From assembly GCA_949299535.1 (NCBI GenBank), contig CASGAQ010000005.1:23513-87512 (forward strand): a DNA stretch of 64,000 bases, in the 5' to 3' direction. A program made the position numbers and the translations under genes. Positions 10,939-18,892 of the stretch are shown piece by piece. The stretch's first letter is position 1; each line of letters begins with the position of its first letter. This stretch comes from an uncultured Eubacteriales bacterium (GTDB taxonomy: Bacteria; Bacillota; Clostridia; Oscillospirales; CAG-272). The notes under the pieces were generated by a model, which was given only the letters and a program-made list of their open reading frames with translations, was not told the DNA's origin and made no database searches.

Positions 10939-13572
10939 ATGAAATGGACATCTCTTAACGACCTGCGCGAAAAATACCTTTCATTTTTCGAATCAAAAGG
11001 TCATTTGAGCCGCGGCAGTTATTCTCTCGTTCCCGAAAACGACAAATCCCTGCTGTTGATAGTCGCAGGCATGGCTCCGCTCAAAAAATATTTCACGGGC
11101 GAAGCAGAACCGCCCCGCCGCCGCATGGCCACCTGCCAGAAGTGCATACGCACAAACGATATAGAACACGTCGGATACACAGCCCGTCACGGTACATTCT
11201 TCGAAATGCTCGGAAACTTCTCTTTCGGAGATTATTTCAAAGAAGAAGCGCTCACATGGGCATGGGAATTTCTTACGAAAGTGCTTGAAATACCCGAAGA
11301 CCTTCTCTGGCCCTCCGTATATGAAAAGGACGAAGAAGCGTATTCCATCTGGAAAGACAAGATAGGCGTTCGTGAAGACCATATCGTTCGTCTGGGCAAA
11401 GAGGACAACTTCTGGGAACACGGCTCCGGTCCCTGCGGTCCCTGCTCCGAGATATATTTCGACCGCGGCGAAAAATACGGCTGCGACAGACCCGATTGCC
11501 GTCCGGGCTGCAACTGCGACAGATACATGGAGATATGGAACAACGTATTCTCTCAGTTCAATAACGACGGCAACGGAAATTATACGGAACTCGCTCATAA
11601 AAACATCGACACAGGTATGGGACTTGAACGCTTGGCGTGCGTAATGCAGGGCGTAGACAACATGTTCGAAGTCGATACGATACAGAACATAATCTCTGCG
11701 GCAAGCCAAAAGGCAGGCGTTCGCTATAAAGAAGACGAAAAAGCCGACGTTTCCCTGCGTATAATAGCAGACCATTCCAGAGCCTCCGCATTTCTTATCG
11801 CAGACGGCGTAATGCCCTCCAACGAAGGACGAGGATATGTTCTCCGCAGACTTCTCAGACGCGCCTGCCGTCACGGCAGAATACTCGGCATCAAGGGAGC
11901 ATTCCTCTGCGATGTTATGGCAGTCGTTGCGCGCGAGAACAGGACTGCATATCCCGAACTCACCGAAAAGCTTGATTATATAAGCAAGATAGTACGCATG
12001 GAGGAAGACCGCTTCAATGCGACGGTCGAATCCGGTATGAATCTTCTCGACAGACTCATTTCCGAGGCAAAAGCCACAGGAAACTCTGCACTTGACGGCG
12101 CCGACGTATTCAAACTATCCGACACATACGGCTTCCCTCTCGACCTCACACGCGAAATAGCCGCAGAACAAGGTATCAGCATCGACGAAAAAGGATTTGA
12201 GGAGAACCTCGCCGCGCAGAAGCAACGCGCACGTGCCGCACGCGGAAATATCAGCGGTTGGGACGACAACATGAAGTCGCTCATCGACACTTCCGTAAAG
12301 ACGGAATTTCTCGGATATGAAAAAGATGAAACAGAGGGTAAGATAATCTCAATCATCGACGGCGAAACGGATGAGCTTTGCGACATCGCAAGCGATTCCG
12401 CCGTGATCATCACGGACAAAACCGTATTCTACGGCGAAGGCGGCGGTCAGATAGGCGACACCGGCGTCATTATTGGTGCAAACGGCAAGGCAGTCGTTAC
12501 GGATACAAAGAAGAACGACGGCGTCTATATGCACATCTGCAAAATAGAAACAGGTTCACTTTCCGTCGGAGATACAGTTACGCTTCGCGTAGACTCCGAA
12601 AGACGCGCTGCAATATCCCGCAACCATTCCGCAGTACATCTTCTCGACGCGGCTCTTCGCAGCGTGCTCGGAACACACATCCAACAGGCAGGTTCTTATG
12701 TAAGCGACAAGCTCGCGCGTTTTGACTTTACTCATTTTGCCGCAGTAAGCGCAGATGAACTCAAGAAAGTAGAAAAACTCGTAAACGAAAAGATTCTTGA
12801 AGCACTCGAAGTTACAACCGAGGAAACGGATATAGAAAGCGCAAAGAAATCCGGTGCGATCGCTCTGTTCGGTGAAAAATACGGCTCCACTGTCCGCGTT
12901 GTACGCATAAGCGATTTCTCCGCAGAGCTTTGCGGCGGCGTACACGTTTCCAATACAGGCAAGATAGGACTCTTCAAGATACTTTCAGAAAGCTCCGTTG
13001 CCGCAGGTACAAGAAGAATAGAAGCCGTTACGGGACTTGAAGCATACGACTATGTAAACGGCAAAATAAGCACCGTATCGGAAGTAATGTCGGCTCTCAA
13101 AGTAAACGACGAAAAAGATATAACCGCAAAGATATCGGCTCTTGAGTCAAGCCTCAAGGACGCAAAACGCGCTCTTGAAGAAGAAAAGCTCAAATCCGCA
13201 AAGGCAAGCGCCTCCGAAACGCTTTCCGGCGCGACTGTTCTCTCCTCTGGTATAAAAGTTGCTTCCATGAAGACGGATATGCCTATAAACACAGTTCGTT
13301 CTCTCGGCGACGATATCAAAGCAAGTGACGAAAACATTGTTGCAGTAATATCTTCGCTTGTCGACGGCAAGCTCACCATATCCTGCGTATGCGGTAAAAA
13401 TGCCGTCAAAGCAGGAATTACGGCTCCCGCGGTACTCATAGGAGTATCGGCGTATGTCGGCGGCGGCGGCGGCGGAAGACCTGACAGCGCAACAGCGGGT
13501 GTAAAAGACCCTTCCCGACTCGACGAAGCAATGTCCGCTCTTCCCGAAATAGTAAACGCTCTTATAAAATAA
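10939..13572 (+). CDS. alaS: Alanine--tRNA ligase
   Basis: Class II aminoacyl-tRNA synthetase that charges tRNA-Ala, 877 aa, full length. The N-terminal catalytic domain has the RHGTFFEMLGNFSFGDYFK motif-2 region and GLERLACV motif 3. The editing domain carries NHSAVHLLDAALR (HxxxH) and CGGVHVSNTG (Cys/His), the zinc-binding residues that clear mischarged Ser/Gly. The C-terminal DHHA1-type domain ends in VGGGGGGRPDSATAG. ATG at 10939, AGAGGA upstream. The HIT gene follows by 39 bp and is probably co-transcribed. Confidence 0.98.
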   Translation: MKWTSLNDLREKYLSFFESKGHLSRGSYSLVPENDKSLLLIVAGMAPLKKYFTGEAEPPRRRMATCQKCIRTNDIEHVGYTARHGTFFEMLGNFSFGDYFKEEALTWAWEFLTKVLEIPEDLLWPSVYEKDEEAYSIWKDKIGVREDHIVRLGKEDNFWEHGSGPCGPCSEIYFDRGEKYGCDRPDCRPGCNCDRYMEIWNNVFSQFNNDGNGNYTELAHKNIDTGMGLERLACVMQGVDNMFEVDTIQNIISAASQKAGVRYKEDEKADVSLRIIADHSRASAFLIADGVMPSNEGRGYVLRRLLRRACRHGRILGIKGAFLCDVMAVVARENRTAYPELTEKLDYISKIVRMEEDRFNATVESGMNLLDRLISEAKATGNSALDGADVFKLSDTYGFPLDLTREIAAEQGISIDEKGFEENLAAQKQRARAARGNISGWDDNMKSLIDTSVKTEFLGYEKDETEGKIISIIDGETDELCDIASDSAVIITDKTVFYGEGGGQIGDTGVIIGANGKAVVTDTKKNDGVYMHICKIETGSLSVGDTVTLRVDSERRAAISRNHSAVHLLDAALRSVLGTHIQQAGSYVSDKLARFDFTHFAAVSADELKKVEKLVNEKILEALEVTTEETDIESAKKSGAIALFGEKYGSTVRVVRISDFSAELCGGVHVSNTGKIGLFKILSESSVAAGTRRIEAVTGLEAYDYVNGKISTVSEVMSALKVNDEKDITAKISALESSLKDAKRALEEEKLKSAKASASETLSGATVLSSGIKVASMKTDMPINTVRSLGDDIKASDENIVAVISSLVDGKLTISCVCGKNAVKAGITAPAVLIGVSAYVGGGGGGRPDSATAGVKDPSRLDEAMSALPEIVNALIK

Positions 13573-13611
13573 ATCAGGAAATAAATCAAGAAAAGGAGTA
13601 TATATAATATT

Positions 13612-13956
13612 ATGGTAGAAAATTGTCTTTTCTGCAAAATAATAAACGGAGATATCCCCTCAAAAAAAGCGTACGAAGACGATAAGATACTCGCATTCTA
13701 TGATATAGCGCCTCAGGCTCCCGTACACATTCTCGTCATTCCGAAAACGCACATCTCATGTGCAGACGAGATAAACAGCAGCAATTCCTCCATTGTAGCT
13801 TATATATTTGAAAAGATCCCCTTTATCGCCAAAGAAGCGGGTATCGAAAACGGATACCGCATAATATCAAACTGCGGCCCCGACGCCTGCCAATCCGTAC
13901 ACCATATCCACTTCCATATTCTCGGCGGCGCACAGCTTTCCGAAAAAATGGCGTGA
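13612..13956 (+). CDS. HIT-family nucleotide-binding protein (HinT type)
   Basis: Small purine-nucleoside phosphoramidase/nucleotide hydrolase family, 114 aa. It has the N-terminal CLFCKIINGDIP motif and the C-terminal histidine triad HHIHFHILGG with the catalytic His. AAAGGAG precedes the ATG at 13612. It sits directly behind alaS; HinT hydrolyses aminoacyl-adenylates in other bacteria, so the pairing with a tRNA synthetase makes sense, though co-function here is inference. Confidence 0.93.
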   Translation: MVENCLFCKIINGDIPSKKAYEDDKILAFYDIAPQAPVHILVIPKTHISCADEINSSNSSIVAYIFEKIPFIAKEAGIENGYRIISNCGPDACQSVHHIHFHILGGAQLSEKMA

Positions 13957-13998
13957 CATCTGTTTGACATAAAATCATAAACATAAAATATAATAAAA

Positions 13999-14057
13999 GG
14001 CTCAAAAACGTTCCCCCGCTCCCGTTCTCAAAAAACGGAATCGGGGGAGCATGAGCC
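13999..14057. terminator. Long hairpin downstream of the HIT gene
   Basis: GGCTCA pairs with TGAGCC, then CCCCCG with CGGGGG and CCGTT with AACGG, giving a nested stem of nearly 60 bp. The T-rich tail (TTTTATTATATTTT) is on the minus-strand side, so as an intrinsic terminator it would work best for minus-strand transcripts; on the plus strand it lacks a U tract. Confidence 0.55.
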
Positions 14058-14101
14058 GTATATGTGATGAAAAAATATTTTCAGGAAAATTCGCAAAACT
14101 A

Positions 14102-14131
14102 TTGACAAATCATATAAAAGTATGATAAAAT
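14102..14131 (+). promoter_or_regulatory. Promoter for tRNA-Ser(GCT)
   Basis: TTGACA, 18-bp spacer, TAAAAT, about 45 bp upstream of the tRNA 5' end. Confidence 0.7.
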
Positions 14132-14175
14132 AATCAAGTCTTGTGAATGAGGTCTTATTTAATATATTTTTATTC

Positions 14176-14270
14176 GGAGAAGTACTCAAGTTGGCCGAAG
14201 AGGCGCCCCTGCTAAGGGTGTAGGTCGGGCTATTTCCGGCGCGAGAGTTCAAATCTCTCCTTCTCCGCCA
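14176..14270 (+). tRNA. tRNA-Ser (anticodon GCT)
   Basis: Complete class II tRNA with encoded CCA. The acceptor strand GGAGAAG pairs with CTTCTCC, the anticodon loop contains GCT between CT and AA, there is a long variable arm, and the T arm holds GTTCAAAT. It decodes AGC/AGU. It is the first of several serine-tRNA sequences within 2 kb. Confidence 0.95.
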
Positions 14271-14343
14271 AAATTGAATAATCCGAACACCATAGTTTTC
14301 GTGAAAGCGGAATACTGGGGAGTTTGGGTTACCAACAGAATAA

Positions 14344-14378
14344 GGTAGGAACAAAGCGTTCCTACCTTTTCTTTTTTT
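14344..14378 (+). terminator. Terminator after tRNA-Ser(GCT)
   Basis: GGTAGGAAC and GTTCCTACC form a 9-bp stem with a 5-nt loop followed by TTTTCTTTTTTT. It touches the stop codon of the convergent GRAM-domain gene. Confidence 0.85.
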
Positions 14379-15177
14379 ATGTCGCCACCTTCTGTATAGG
14401 CACATATTCGGGGACGGGGTCTGCCGCCTGTTCAGGTGCTTCCTCTTCCTCGTCTTCCTCCTCTTCAGGTTCAGGATGCGCGTCGAAGTACTGCATCGCC
14501 TGATTCATGAGGTCGGTCTGGTCGTCCATATAGTTTACGGTGTCAAAGACGATATTCTCGTAGCCGAACTTGTAGCCCGTAAAGCCGTTCATTACAACGG
14601 CGAGGAGCTTGAGCATACAGGATGCAAAAATCACCCATGTAGGCTCTACGACCATGTCCAGAACGATAATACTCATGACGAGCGATATCAGGAAGGTCGA
14701 GACGAACTTCACGCCAAAGTTAATGCTCTTTTTGGTCTCAGGCTTCGTTCCGAGCGGAGCGCGGCGGCTTGAGCCTCTGCCGCGCTTCATAATCATCTCA
14801 GGAGTGAGCTTTACGGGCTTTATGGCGTTTGCTTTTATGAGTGCCGCCTTCTGAACCTTGGAGAGCTTCGGGTCTTTCTCGATGGTCTCCTCATCCAGTC
14901 CGAGCCACTTTTTGCGATATTCCTTATATCCAAAGCCTACGACTGCCAGAACCGACATTCTTGCGTTCTTCAGCTCGTCGTCGATATAGTACCTGCAGAA
15001 CTCGTGGAGTCTGGTCTGACGCTGAGCGTCGATGATATCTTTGTATGCAATGGTCGTTTCACCAGTTTGTATATTGAGAGCGTGCGACTTGAAGATCATG
15101 GCGTTTTCTTCAAAATGCAGACGCCCTCCTACGGCTTCACTTCCTCTGAACAAATTAGCGGCTATGATTTTTTTCAT
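14377..15177 (-). CDS. GRAM/PH-like domain membrane protein
   Basis: 266 aa from the ATG at 15177, which has AAGGAAAG about 9 nt upstream; the frame is open further but the extra part translates a tRNA remnant and its terminator. Residues 1-60 (ANLFRGSEAVGGRLHF...LNIQTGETTIAYKDI) look like a GRAM/PH-type lipid-binding fold. Two hydrophobic segments follow near residues 150-200, and the tail is Glu/Asp rich. Codon use favours GAG, AAG and CTG, unlike the GAA/AAA-rich neighbours, which suggests transfer. It lies between two serine-tRNA loci and beside an integrase remnant. Function unknown; no clear promoter is seen between it and the upstream terminator. Confidence 0.7.
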   Translation of the reverse strand: MKKIIAANLFRGSEAVGGRLHFEENAMIFKSHALNIQTGETTIAYKDIIDAQRQTRLHEFCRYYIDDELKNARMSVLAVVGFGYKEYRKKWLGLDEETIEKDPKLSKVQKAALIKANAIKPVKLTPEMIMKRGRGSSRRAPLGTKPETKKSINFGVKFVSTFLISLVMSIIVLDMVVEPTWVIFASCMLKLLAVVMNGFTGYKFGYENIVFDTVNYMDDQTDLMNQAMQYFDAHPEPEEEEDEEEEAPEQAADPVPEYVPIQKVAT

Positions 15178-15192
15178 ATGATCTTTCCTTCC

Positions 15193-15235
15193 AAAAAAAA
15201 ATGAAGCCGCAAGGTTGCCTTGCGACATTTGCGGT
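15193..15235 (-). terminator. Terminator of the former tRNA-Ser(CGA) gene
   Basis: On the minus strand CGCAAGG-CAA-CCTTGCG forms a tight hairpin inside a larger imperfect stem and is followed by nine T residues. It lies just beyond the CCA end of the tRNA remnant. Confidence 0.75.
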
Positions 15236-15249
15236 TTCAGCCGCAACTT

Positions 15250-15306
15250 TGGCGGAGAGGAAGGGATTCGAACCCTTGTGGGGTTGCCCCCAAACGGTTT
15301 TCGAAC
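15250..15306 (-). pseudogene. tRNA-Ser(CGA) remnant, 3' part only
   Basis: Reading the minus strand, the sequence begins in the anticodon loop (TTCGAAA, anticodon CGA) and continues through the anticodon 3' stem, long variable arm, T arm (GTTCGAATC) and acceptor 3' strand CCTCTCC plus GCCA. The D arm and 5' acceptor strand are missing and integrase sequence stands in their place. Such a fragment cannot fold as a tRNA. TCG codons could still be read by the tRNA-Ser(TGA) nearby. Confidence 0.85.
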
Positions 15307-15521
15307 GAAACGGGCTGAAAAAGATCCGCTTCCACGATCTAAGGCACTCCTGCGCCTCGCTGATGCTGGCAAACGATATTTCCATGAAAGAGATTCAGGA
15401 ATGGCTTGGCCATAGCAATATCAGTACCACGGCAAATATTTATGCGCACGTGGACAGCGAAAGCAAGCGAGAGAGTGCCAAAATCATCGACAAGGTTCTG
15501 TCATCAGAAGAAGCCGTATAA
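15307..15521 (+). pseudogene. Tyrosine recombinase (phage-type integrase), C-terminal remnant
   Basis: The last ~70 codons of a tyrosine recombinase: the HDLRHS box (catalytic His and second Arg), the LGHSNISTTANIYAH box with the catalytic Tyr, and a short polar tail ending in TAA. The N-terminal arm-binding, core-binding and first-Arg regions are absent; the coding sequence starts abruptly at the broken tRNA-Ser(CGA). An open frame extends upstream through the tRNA remnant but this is fortuitous. Best read as the scar of an integrative element that used tRNA-Ser as attachment site. Confidence 0.88.
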
Positions 15522-15523
15522 GC

Positions 15524-15556
15524 AAAAAATAGGGTCAGGACTGCCATCCTGACCCC
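15524..15556 (-). terminator. Terminator after tRNA-Ser(TGA)
   Basis: GGGTCAGGA and TCCTGACCC form a 9-bp stem at 15532-15555; on the minus strand it is followed by TATTTTTTGC. It lies 5 bp past the tRNA CCA end. Confidence 0.8.
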
Positions 15557-15560
15557 AAAG

Positions 15561-15649
15561 TGGCGGAGAGTGTGAGATTCGAACTCACGCGCCGTTGCCG
15601 GCAAACGGTTTTCAAGACCGCCTCGTTATGACCGCTTCGATAACTCTCC
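15561..15649 (-). tRNA. tRNA-Ser (anticodon TGA)
   Basis: Complete class II tRNA with CCA encoded. Acceptor GGAGAGT pairs with ACTCTCC, the anticodon loop reads CTTGAAA, the variable arm is long and the T arm contains GTTCGAATC. It is the last and only complete copy in an array whose three upstream members are 5' halves. Confidence 0.93.
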
Positions 15650-16250
15650 GTGTATCAAACTGACCGTAAGGTCAGCAAATACCAAAGTATGAAATTGAGA
15701 AAATTGCGAGAAAACTGCGAGATGCCCATCTCGCAAAGTGCAAGAAAAAGTGCGAAAAGCCCAATAAAATCAAGGGTTTTGGGGAGTTTGCTGTGATCAG
15801 AACGATAGTTTTTCAAGACCGCCTCGTTATGACCGCTTCGATACCTCTCCATTTATGAAACTGTCTTTTGACAGAAATCATCTGATATTCAATTGTTTTA
15901 GAAATTCTTTTAGAAATGCGCTTTTATGCTGCTTTCGGAGTACCGAAAAAGTCAGGTGTTGCAAGGCTTTTCCCGATTTTTGCGTCTGCATCGCTCGCAA
16001 ATTTTCAAGACCGCCTCGTTATGACCGCTTCGATAACTCTCCGTGTATCAAACTGACCGCAAGGTCAGCAAATACCAAAGTATGAAATTTAGAAAACTGC
16101 GAGATGCCCATCTCGCAAAGTACAAGAAAAAGTGCGAAAAAACCAATAAAATCAAGGGTTTTGGGGAGTTTGCTGTGATCAGAACGATAGTTTTTCAAGA
16201 CCGCCTCGTTATGACCGCTTCGATACCTCTCCGTATTTAACATAGCTTTG
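15650..16250 (-). repeat. Tandem array of truncated tRNA-Ser 5' halves and spacers
   Basis: Three 41-bp copies of the 5' half of tRNA-Ser(TGA), from the acceptor 5' strand to just past the anticodon, lie at 15810-15850, 16002-16042 and 16192-16232. Their 5' ends and that of the complete tRNA at 15649 are 190, 192 and 201 bp apart. The spacer after the first and third halves is nearly the same ~150 bp (with an 8-bp palindrome GCGAGATG/CATCTCGC and a TGACC-GYAA-GGTCA hairpin); the middle spacer is unrelated. Halves at 16192 and 15810 have acceptor GGAGAGG; the one at 16002 and the complete tRNA have GGAGAGT. No protein gene is credible here. Confidence 0.9.
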
Positions 16251-16252
16251 AT

Positions 16253-16281
16253 ATTATACCACGCAAACTCACTTTTGTCAA
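16253..16281 (-). promoter_or_regulatory. Promoter for the tRNA-Ser array
   Basis: TTGACA, 17-bp spacer, TATAAT on the minus strand, about 20 bp before the first tRNA half. As no terminator is seen before 15556, one transcript would carry three half-tRNAs and then the complete tRNA. Confidence 0.8.
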
Positions 16282-16367
16282 TAATTTATACAAAAATAAT
16301 TTTCGCCGCACAGAATGTTCAAAAGCGGCTTGCTTTCGAAATCAAAATGTTCCATGCGGCAAAGATA

Positions 16368-17105
16368 TCAGATAACAAATCCTCCGTTCACCGAAACAAC
16401 CTCGCCCGTGATAAAATCGGCAGCGTTCGAAGCCAAGAAATAAACGGCACCCGCCACATCTGACGGAGAACCTATGCGTTCAAGAGGTGTGCGTACGCGA
16501 AGCTCCTCCATCGTGTCCTTATCATAGCAAGTGTTCATCTCCGTATCTATAACGCCCGGAGCCACGCAATTTACAGTTATATTGGAAGGCGCCAATTCTT
16601 TCGACATAGCTTTTGTAAGTCCGATAACGGCGGCTTTTGTCGCAGAATACAGCGTCTCACAGGAAGCGCCGACTTGTCCCCACATAGAGGAAATATTTAT
16701 TATCTTCCCTCCACCGGCGCCTATCATCTCCGGAATAACTGCCTGAGAAGTGAAAAAAACGCCGCCGACATTTGTAAAGAACATATCGGAAAAATCTTGT
16801 TCCGTAACGTCGGTCATCAGCGCAGCGCGGGCAATTCCGGCATTATTGACAAGCACATCTACTTTTCCGAATTCATATAAAGCCTTGGAAATCAAACGGC
16901 GCGCTTCATCTTTTTTTGAAATATCCGCGCAGAAAGCAGCGCACTTTACCCCGTATCCTGAAGCAGCGGCAAGAGTTTCCTCTGCCGCCGTTTTGTTACG
17001 ATTGTATCCCACAAGCACGTCATATCCATGCTGTGCGAAAATCAGCGCGCACGCGCGACCTATACCGCGCGAACCGCCGGTTATTACAACGCTTTTATTC
17101 GCCAT
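16368..17105 (-). CDS. SDR-family 3-oxoacyl-ACP reductase-like protein
   Basis: Short-chain dehydrogenase, 245 aa. TGGSRGIG is the NAD(P)-binding glycine motif, NNAG the second cofactor motif, and Ser (INISS), Tyr and Lys (YSATKAA) complete the catalytic set; the C terminus VNGGFVI is FabG-like. The protein most resembles FabG, which reduces beta-ketoacyl-ACP in fatty acid synthesis. It is not in a fab cluster here: it follows purA on the same strand by 7 bp, so the true substrate is uncertain. Confidence 0.88.
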   Translation of the reverse strand: MANKSVVITGGSRGIGRACALIFAQHGYDVLVGYNRNKTAAEETLAAASGYGVKCAAFCADISKKDEARRLISKALYEFGKVDVLVNNAGIARAALMTDVTEQDFSDMFFTNVGGVFFTSQAVIPEMIGAGGGKIINISSMWGQVGASCETLYSATKAAVIGLTKAMSKELAPSNITVNCVAPGVIDTEMNTCYDKDTMEELRVRTPLERIGSPSDVAGAVYFLASNAADFITGEVVSVNGGFVI

Positions 17106-17112
17106 TGTAATA

Positions 17113-18390
17113 TCAGAATACCTGAATGTATTCGTCGCGTTCAGCGCCGATGGAAATGTAACGTATCTTACATTCAGTAACTTCTTCTATATATTTAATA
17201 TACTTCTTTGCATTTTCGGGAAGGTCGTCCCATGTACGGCAGCCTGCAATATCACAGTTCCAACCGTCCATGTATTCAACTATGGGTTGAGCACGGTTGA
17301 GTCTGTCACCTGTGGGGAAAGAGGATATTCTTTCACCGTCCACTTCATAAGCTACGCAAACGGGGATTTTCTCAAAATAATTGAGTATATCGAGTTTTGT
17401 AAGCGCGACAGCGTCAGCTCCCTGGCAGCGTATACCGTATCTTGAAGCGACAACGTCAAAAGGACCTACGCGGCGTGGTCTGCCGGTAGCGGCGCCGTAT
17501 TCGTTGCCTGCTGCGCGAAGCTTCTCTGCTTCTTCTCCGAACATTTCACAAGTGAAAGGACCTTCGCCTACGCATGAAGAATAAGCTTTCATTATACCGA
17601 GAGTATAATCGAGTTTTTTGCTGGGAATACCTGCACCGATAGGCGCATAAGCCGCGATGGTGGAAGAAGATGAAGTGTAGGGATAGATACCGAAATCGAT
17701 ATCTCTGAGAGCGCCGAGTTGCGCTTCGAACATGATGTTCTTTCCTTCTTTTACTGCGTTTTCGAGGTATTCTCCGACGTCACAGATGTAGGGTTTGATG
17801 ATCTCGCCGTATTCTTCAAGCCAAGCCATGATCCCTTCAATGGTGTTGGGCTGAGCTTCATAAACCTTGGAGATGATAAGGTTCTTGAAATCGAGAATAT
17901 CTTTTACATGAGAAGTAAGCACTTCTTTGGACTCGAAAAGATCTCCCATACGAAGACCTTTCTTCATATATTTGTCCCCGTAAACAGGCGAAATACCGCG
18001 GCGTGTAGAGCCGTATTTCTTGTCTGCGAGGCGCTCTTCTTCCAAGATATCCTGGCGAACGTGGTAAGGCATACAGATGATAGCCTTGTCGCTGATCTTG
18101 AGGTTGTCCGGTGTTATCTCGATTCCGGCGTTGCGAAGGTTTGAAATCTCCCCTGCGAGATGTTTGAGGTCGATAACCATACCGTTACCCATAACATTTA
18201 CAACTTCAGGACTCAAAATTCCGGAAGGCAGAAGGTTGAGAATAAATTTTCCGCGAGGATTGATTACCGTGTGTCCCGCGTTGTTACCACCCTGATAACG
18301 AACGACGATATCATTTTTTTCGGCAAGAAGGTCGACCATACGTCCCTTTCCTTCATCGCCCCAGTTGATTCCGACAACAGCTGTAAGCAT
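17113..18390 (-). CDS. purA: Adenylosuccinate synthetase
   Basis: GTP-dependent conversion of IMP plus aspartate to adenylosuccinate, the first step to AMP. 425 aa from the ATG at 18390 (MLTAVVGINWGDEGKGR), with TAGGAGA upstream; an in-frame start 28 codons earlier lacks a ribosome binding site. GDEGKG (P-loop-like), NNAGHT, the IMP-binding STRRGI segment and TGRPRRVGPFD are present. The fabG-like gene follows by 7 bp and is probably co-transcribed. Confidence 0.97.
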   Translation of the reverse strand: MLTAVVGINWGDEGKGRMVDLLAEKNDIVVRYQGGNNAGHTVINPRGKFILNLLPSGILSPEVVNVMGNGMVIDLKHLAGEISNLRNAGIEITPDNLKISDKAIICMPYHVRQDILEEERLADKKYGSTRRGISPVYGDKYMKKGLRMGDLFESKEVLTSHVKDILDFKNLIISKVYEAQPNTIEGIMAWLEEYGEIIKPYICDVGEYLENAVKEGKNIMFEAQLGALRDIDFGIYPYTSSSSTIAAYAPIGAGIPSKKLDYTLGIMKAYSSCVGEGPFTCEMFGEEAEKLRAAGNEYGAATGRPRRVGPFDVVASRYGIRCQGADAVALTKLDILNYFEKIPVCVAYEVDGERISSFPTGDRLNRAQPIVEYMDGWNCDIAGCRTWDDLPENAKKYIKYIEEVTECKIRYISIGAERDEYIQVF

Positions 18391-18488
18391 AAAATCTCTC
18401 CTATTCATTATATAAAGCATGAGCTTTTTATATGTTTTTTGCAGTCCGAAAAAGCGAAAGTGCCCAACGGACATGTCATTACCAATAT

Positions 18489-18517
18489 ATTATAACACAC
18501 AAAATCCCATTTGTACA
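18489..18517 (-). promoter_or_regulatory. Promoter for purA
   Basis: TGTACA, 17-bp spacer, TATAAT on the minus strand about 100 bp before purA. No purine riboswitch is evident in the short leader. Confidence 0.7.
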
Positions 18518-18663
18518 GTAAAATCCATAATTTTTTATATTTTTATCTTTGATTGCGGATTTTTCTTTAATAATACATACCGATTTCGTCAAAAAATCAA
18601 GTGGATATAACGGGGATATTTTTGAGTATTAATAAAAGCAAGGAAAAAAAACGCAATCAAACC

Positions 18664-18692
18664 CTTGACATATTGAATTTTTTATGGTATGC
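18664..18692 (+). promoter_or_regulatory. Promoter for rpmG-secE-nusG-rplK-rplA
   Basis: TTGACA, 17-bp spacer, TATGCT. It lies about 250 bp ahead of rpmG and so creates a long untranslated leader. Confidence 0.7.
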
Positions 18693-18697
18693 TGATA

Positions 18698-18892
18698 ATA
18701 CCTCTGCGGATACCCTTTTTCGGGGCCTTTTTATTATCCGTGCTGAGGGAGGTACAAAAACAGGGCCGCTATCGCTTTTATCTAAAAGAATATCCGAATA
18801 TGAACGTGCAATATTAAATAAAGCGCGTTTTATCGTTTCGTCAATAAAAGAGTACCCAGCTTCTGTTTTTATTTTCAAACAGAAGTTTTTTA
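18698..18892 (+). promoter_or_regulatory. Leader with terminator-like hairpin ahead of rpmG
   Basis: The leader begins with a possible long stem (ACCTC...GCGGATA pairing with TATCCG...GAGGT, about 18700-18754) and ends in a clear intrinsic-terminator shape: CTTCTGTTT pairs with AAACAGAAG (18860-18885) followed by six T residues. Because this is between the promoter and rpmG it could act as an attenuator, or it could end a short independent RNA. No known leader family was recognised. The frame open across this stretch (18601-18927) has no ribosome binding site or family match. Confidence 0.5.

Noticed and set aside
15201..15521. A complete small recombinase of 106 aa
   Set aside because: The first third translates a tRNA terminator and tRNA remnant; the recombinase lacks its first catalytic Arg and N-terminal domains.
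15655..16243. Two similar small minus-strand proteins (15655-15852 and 16019-16243) that look like a gene family
   Set aside because: Both begin by translating the tRNA half (ERYRSGHNEAV) and continue through the spacer; their likeness is that of the DNA repeat. No ribosome binding sites.
15650..16250. CRISPR array
   Set aside because: Repeats are tRNA halves, only three or four in number, and two of the three spacers are nearly the same sequence; no cas genes.
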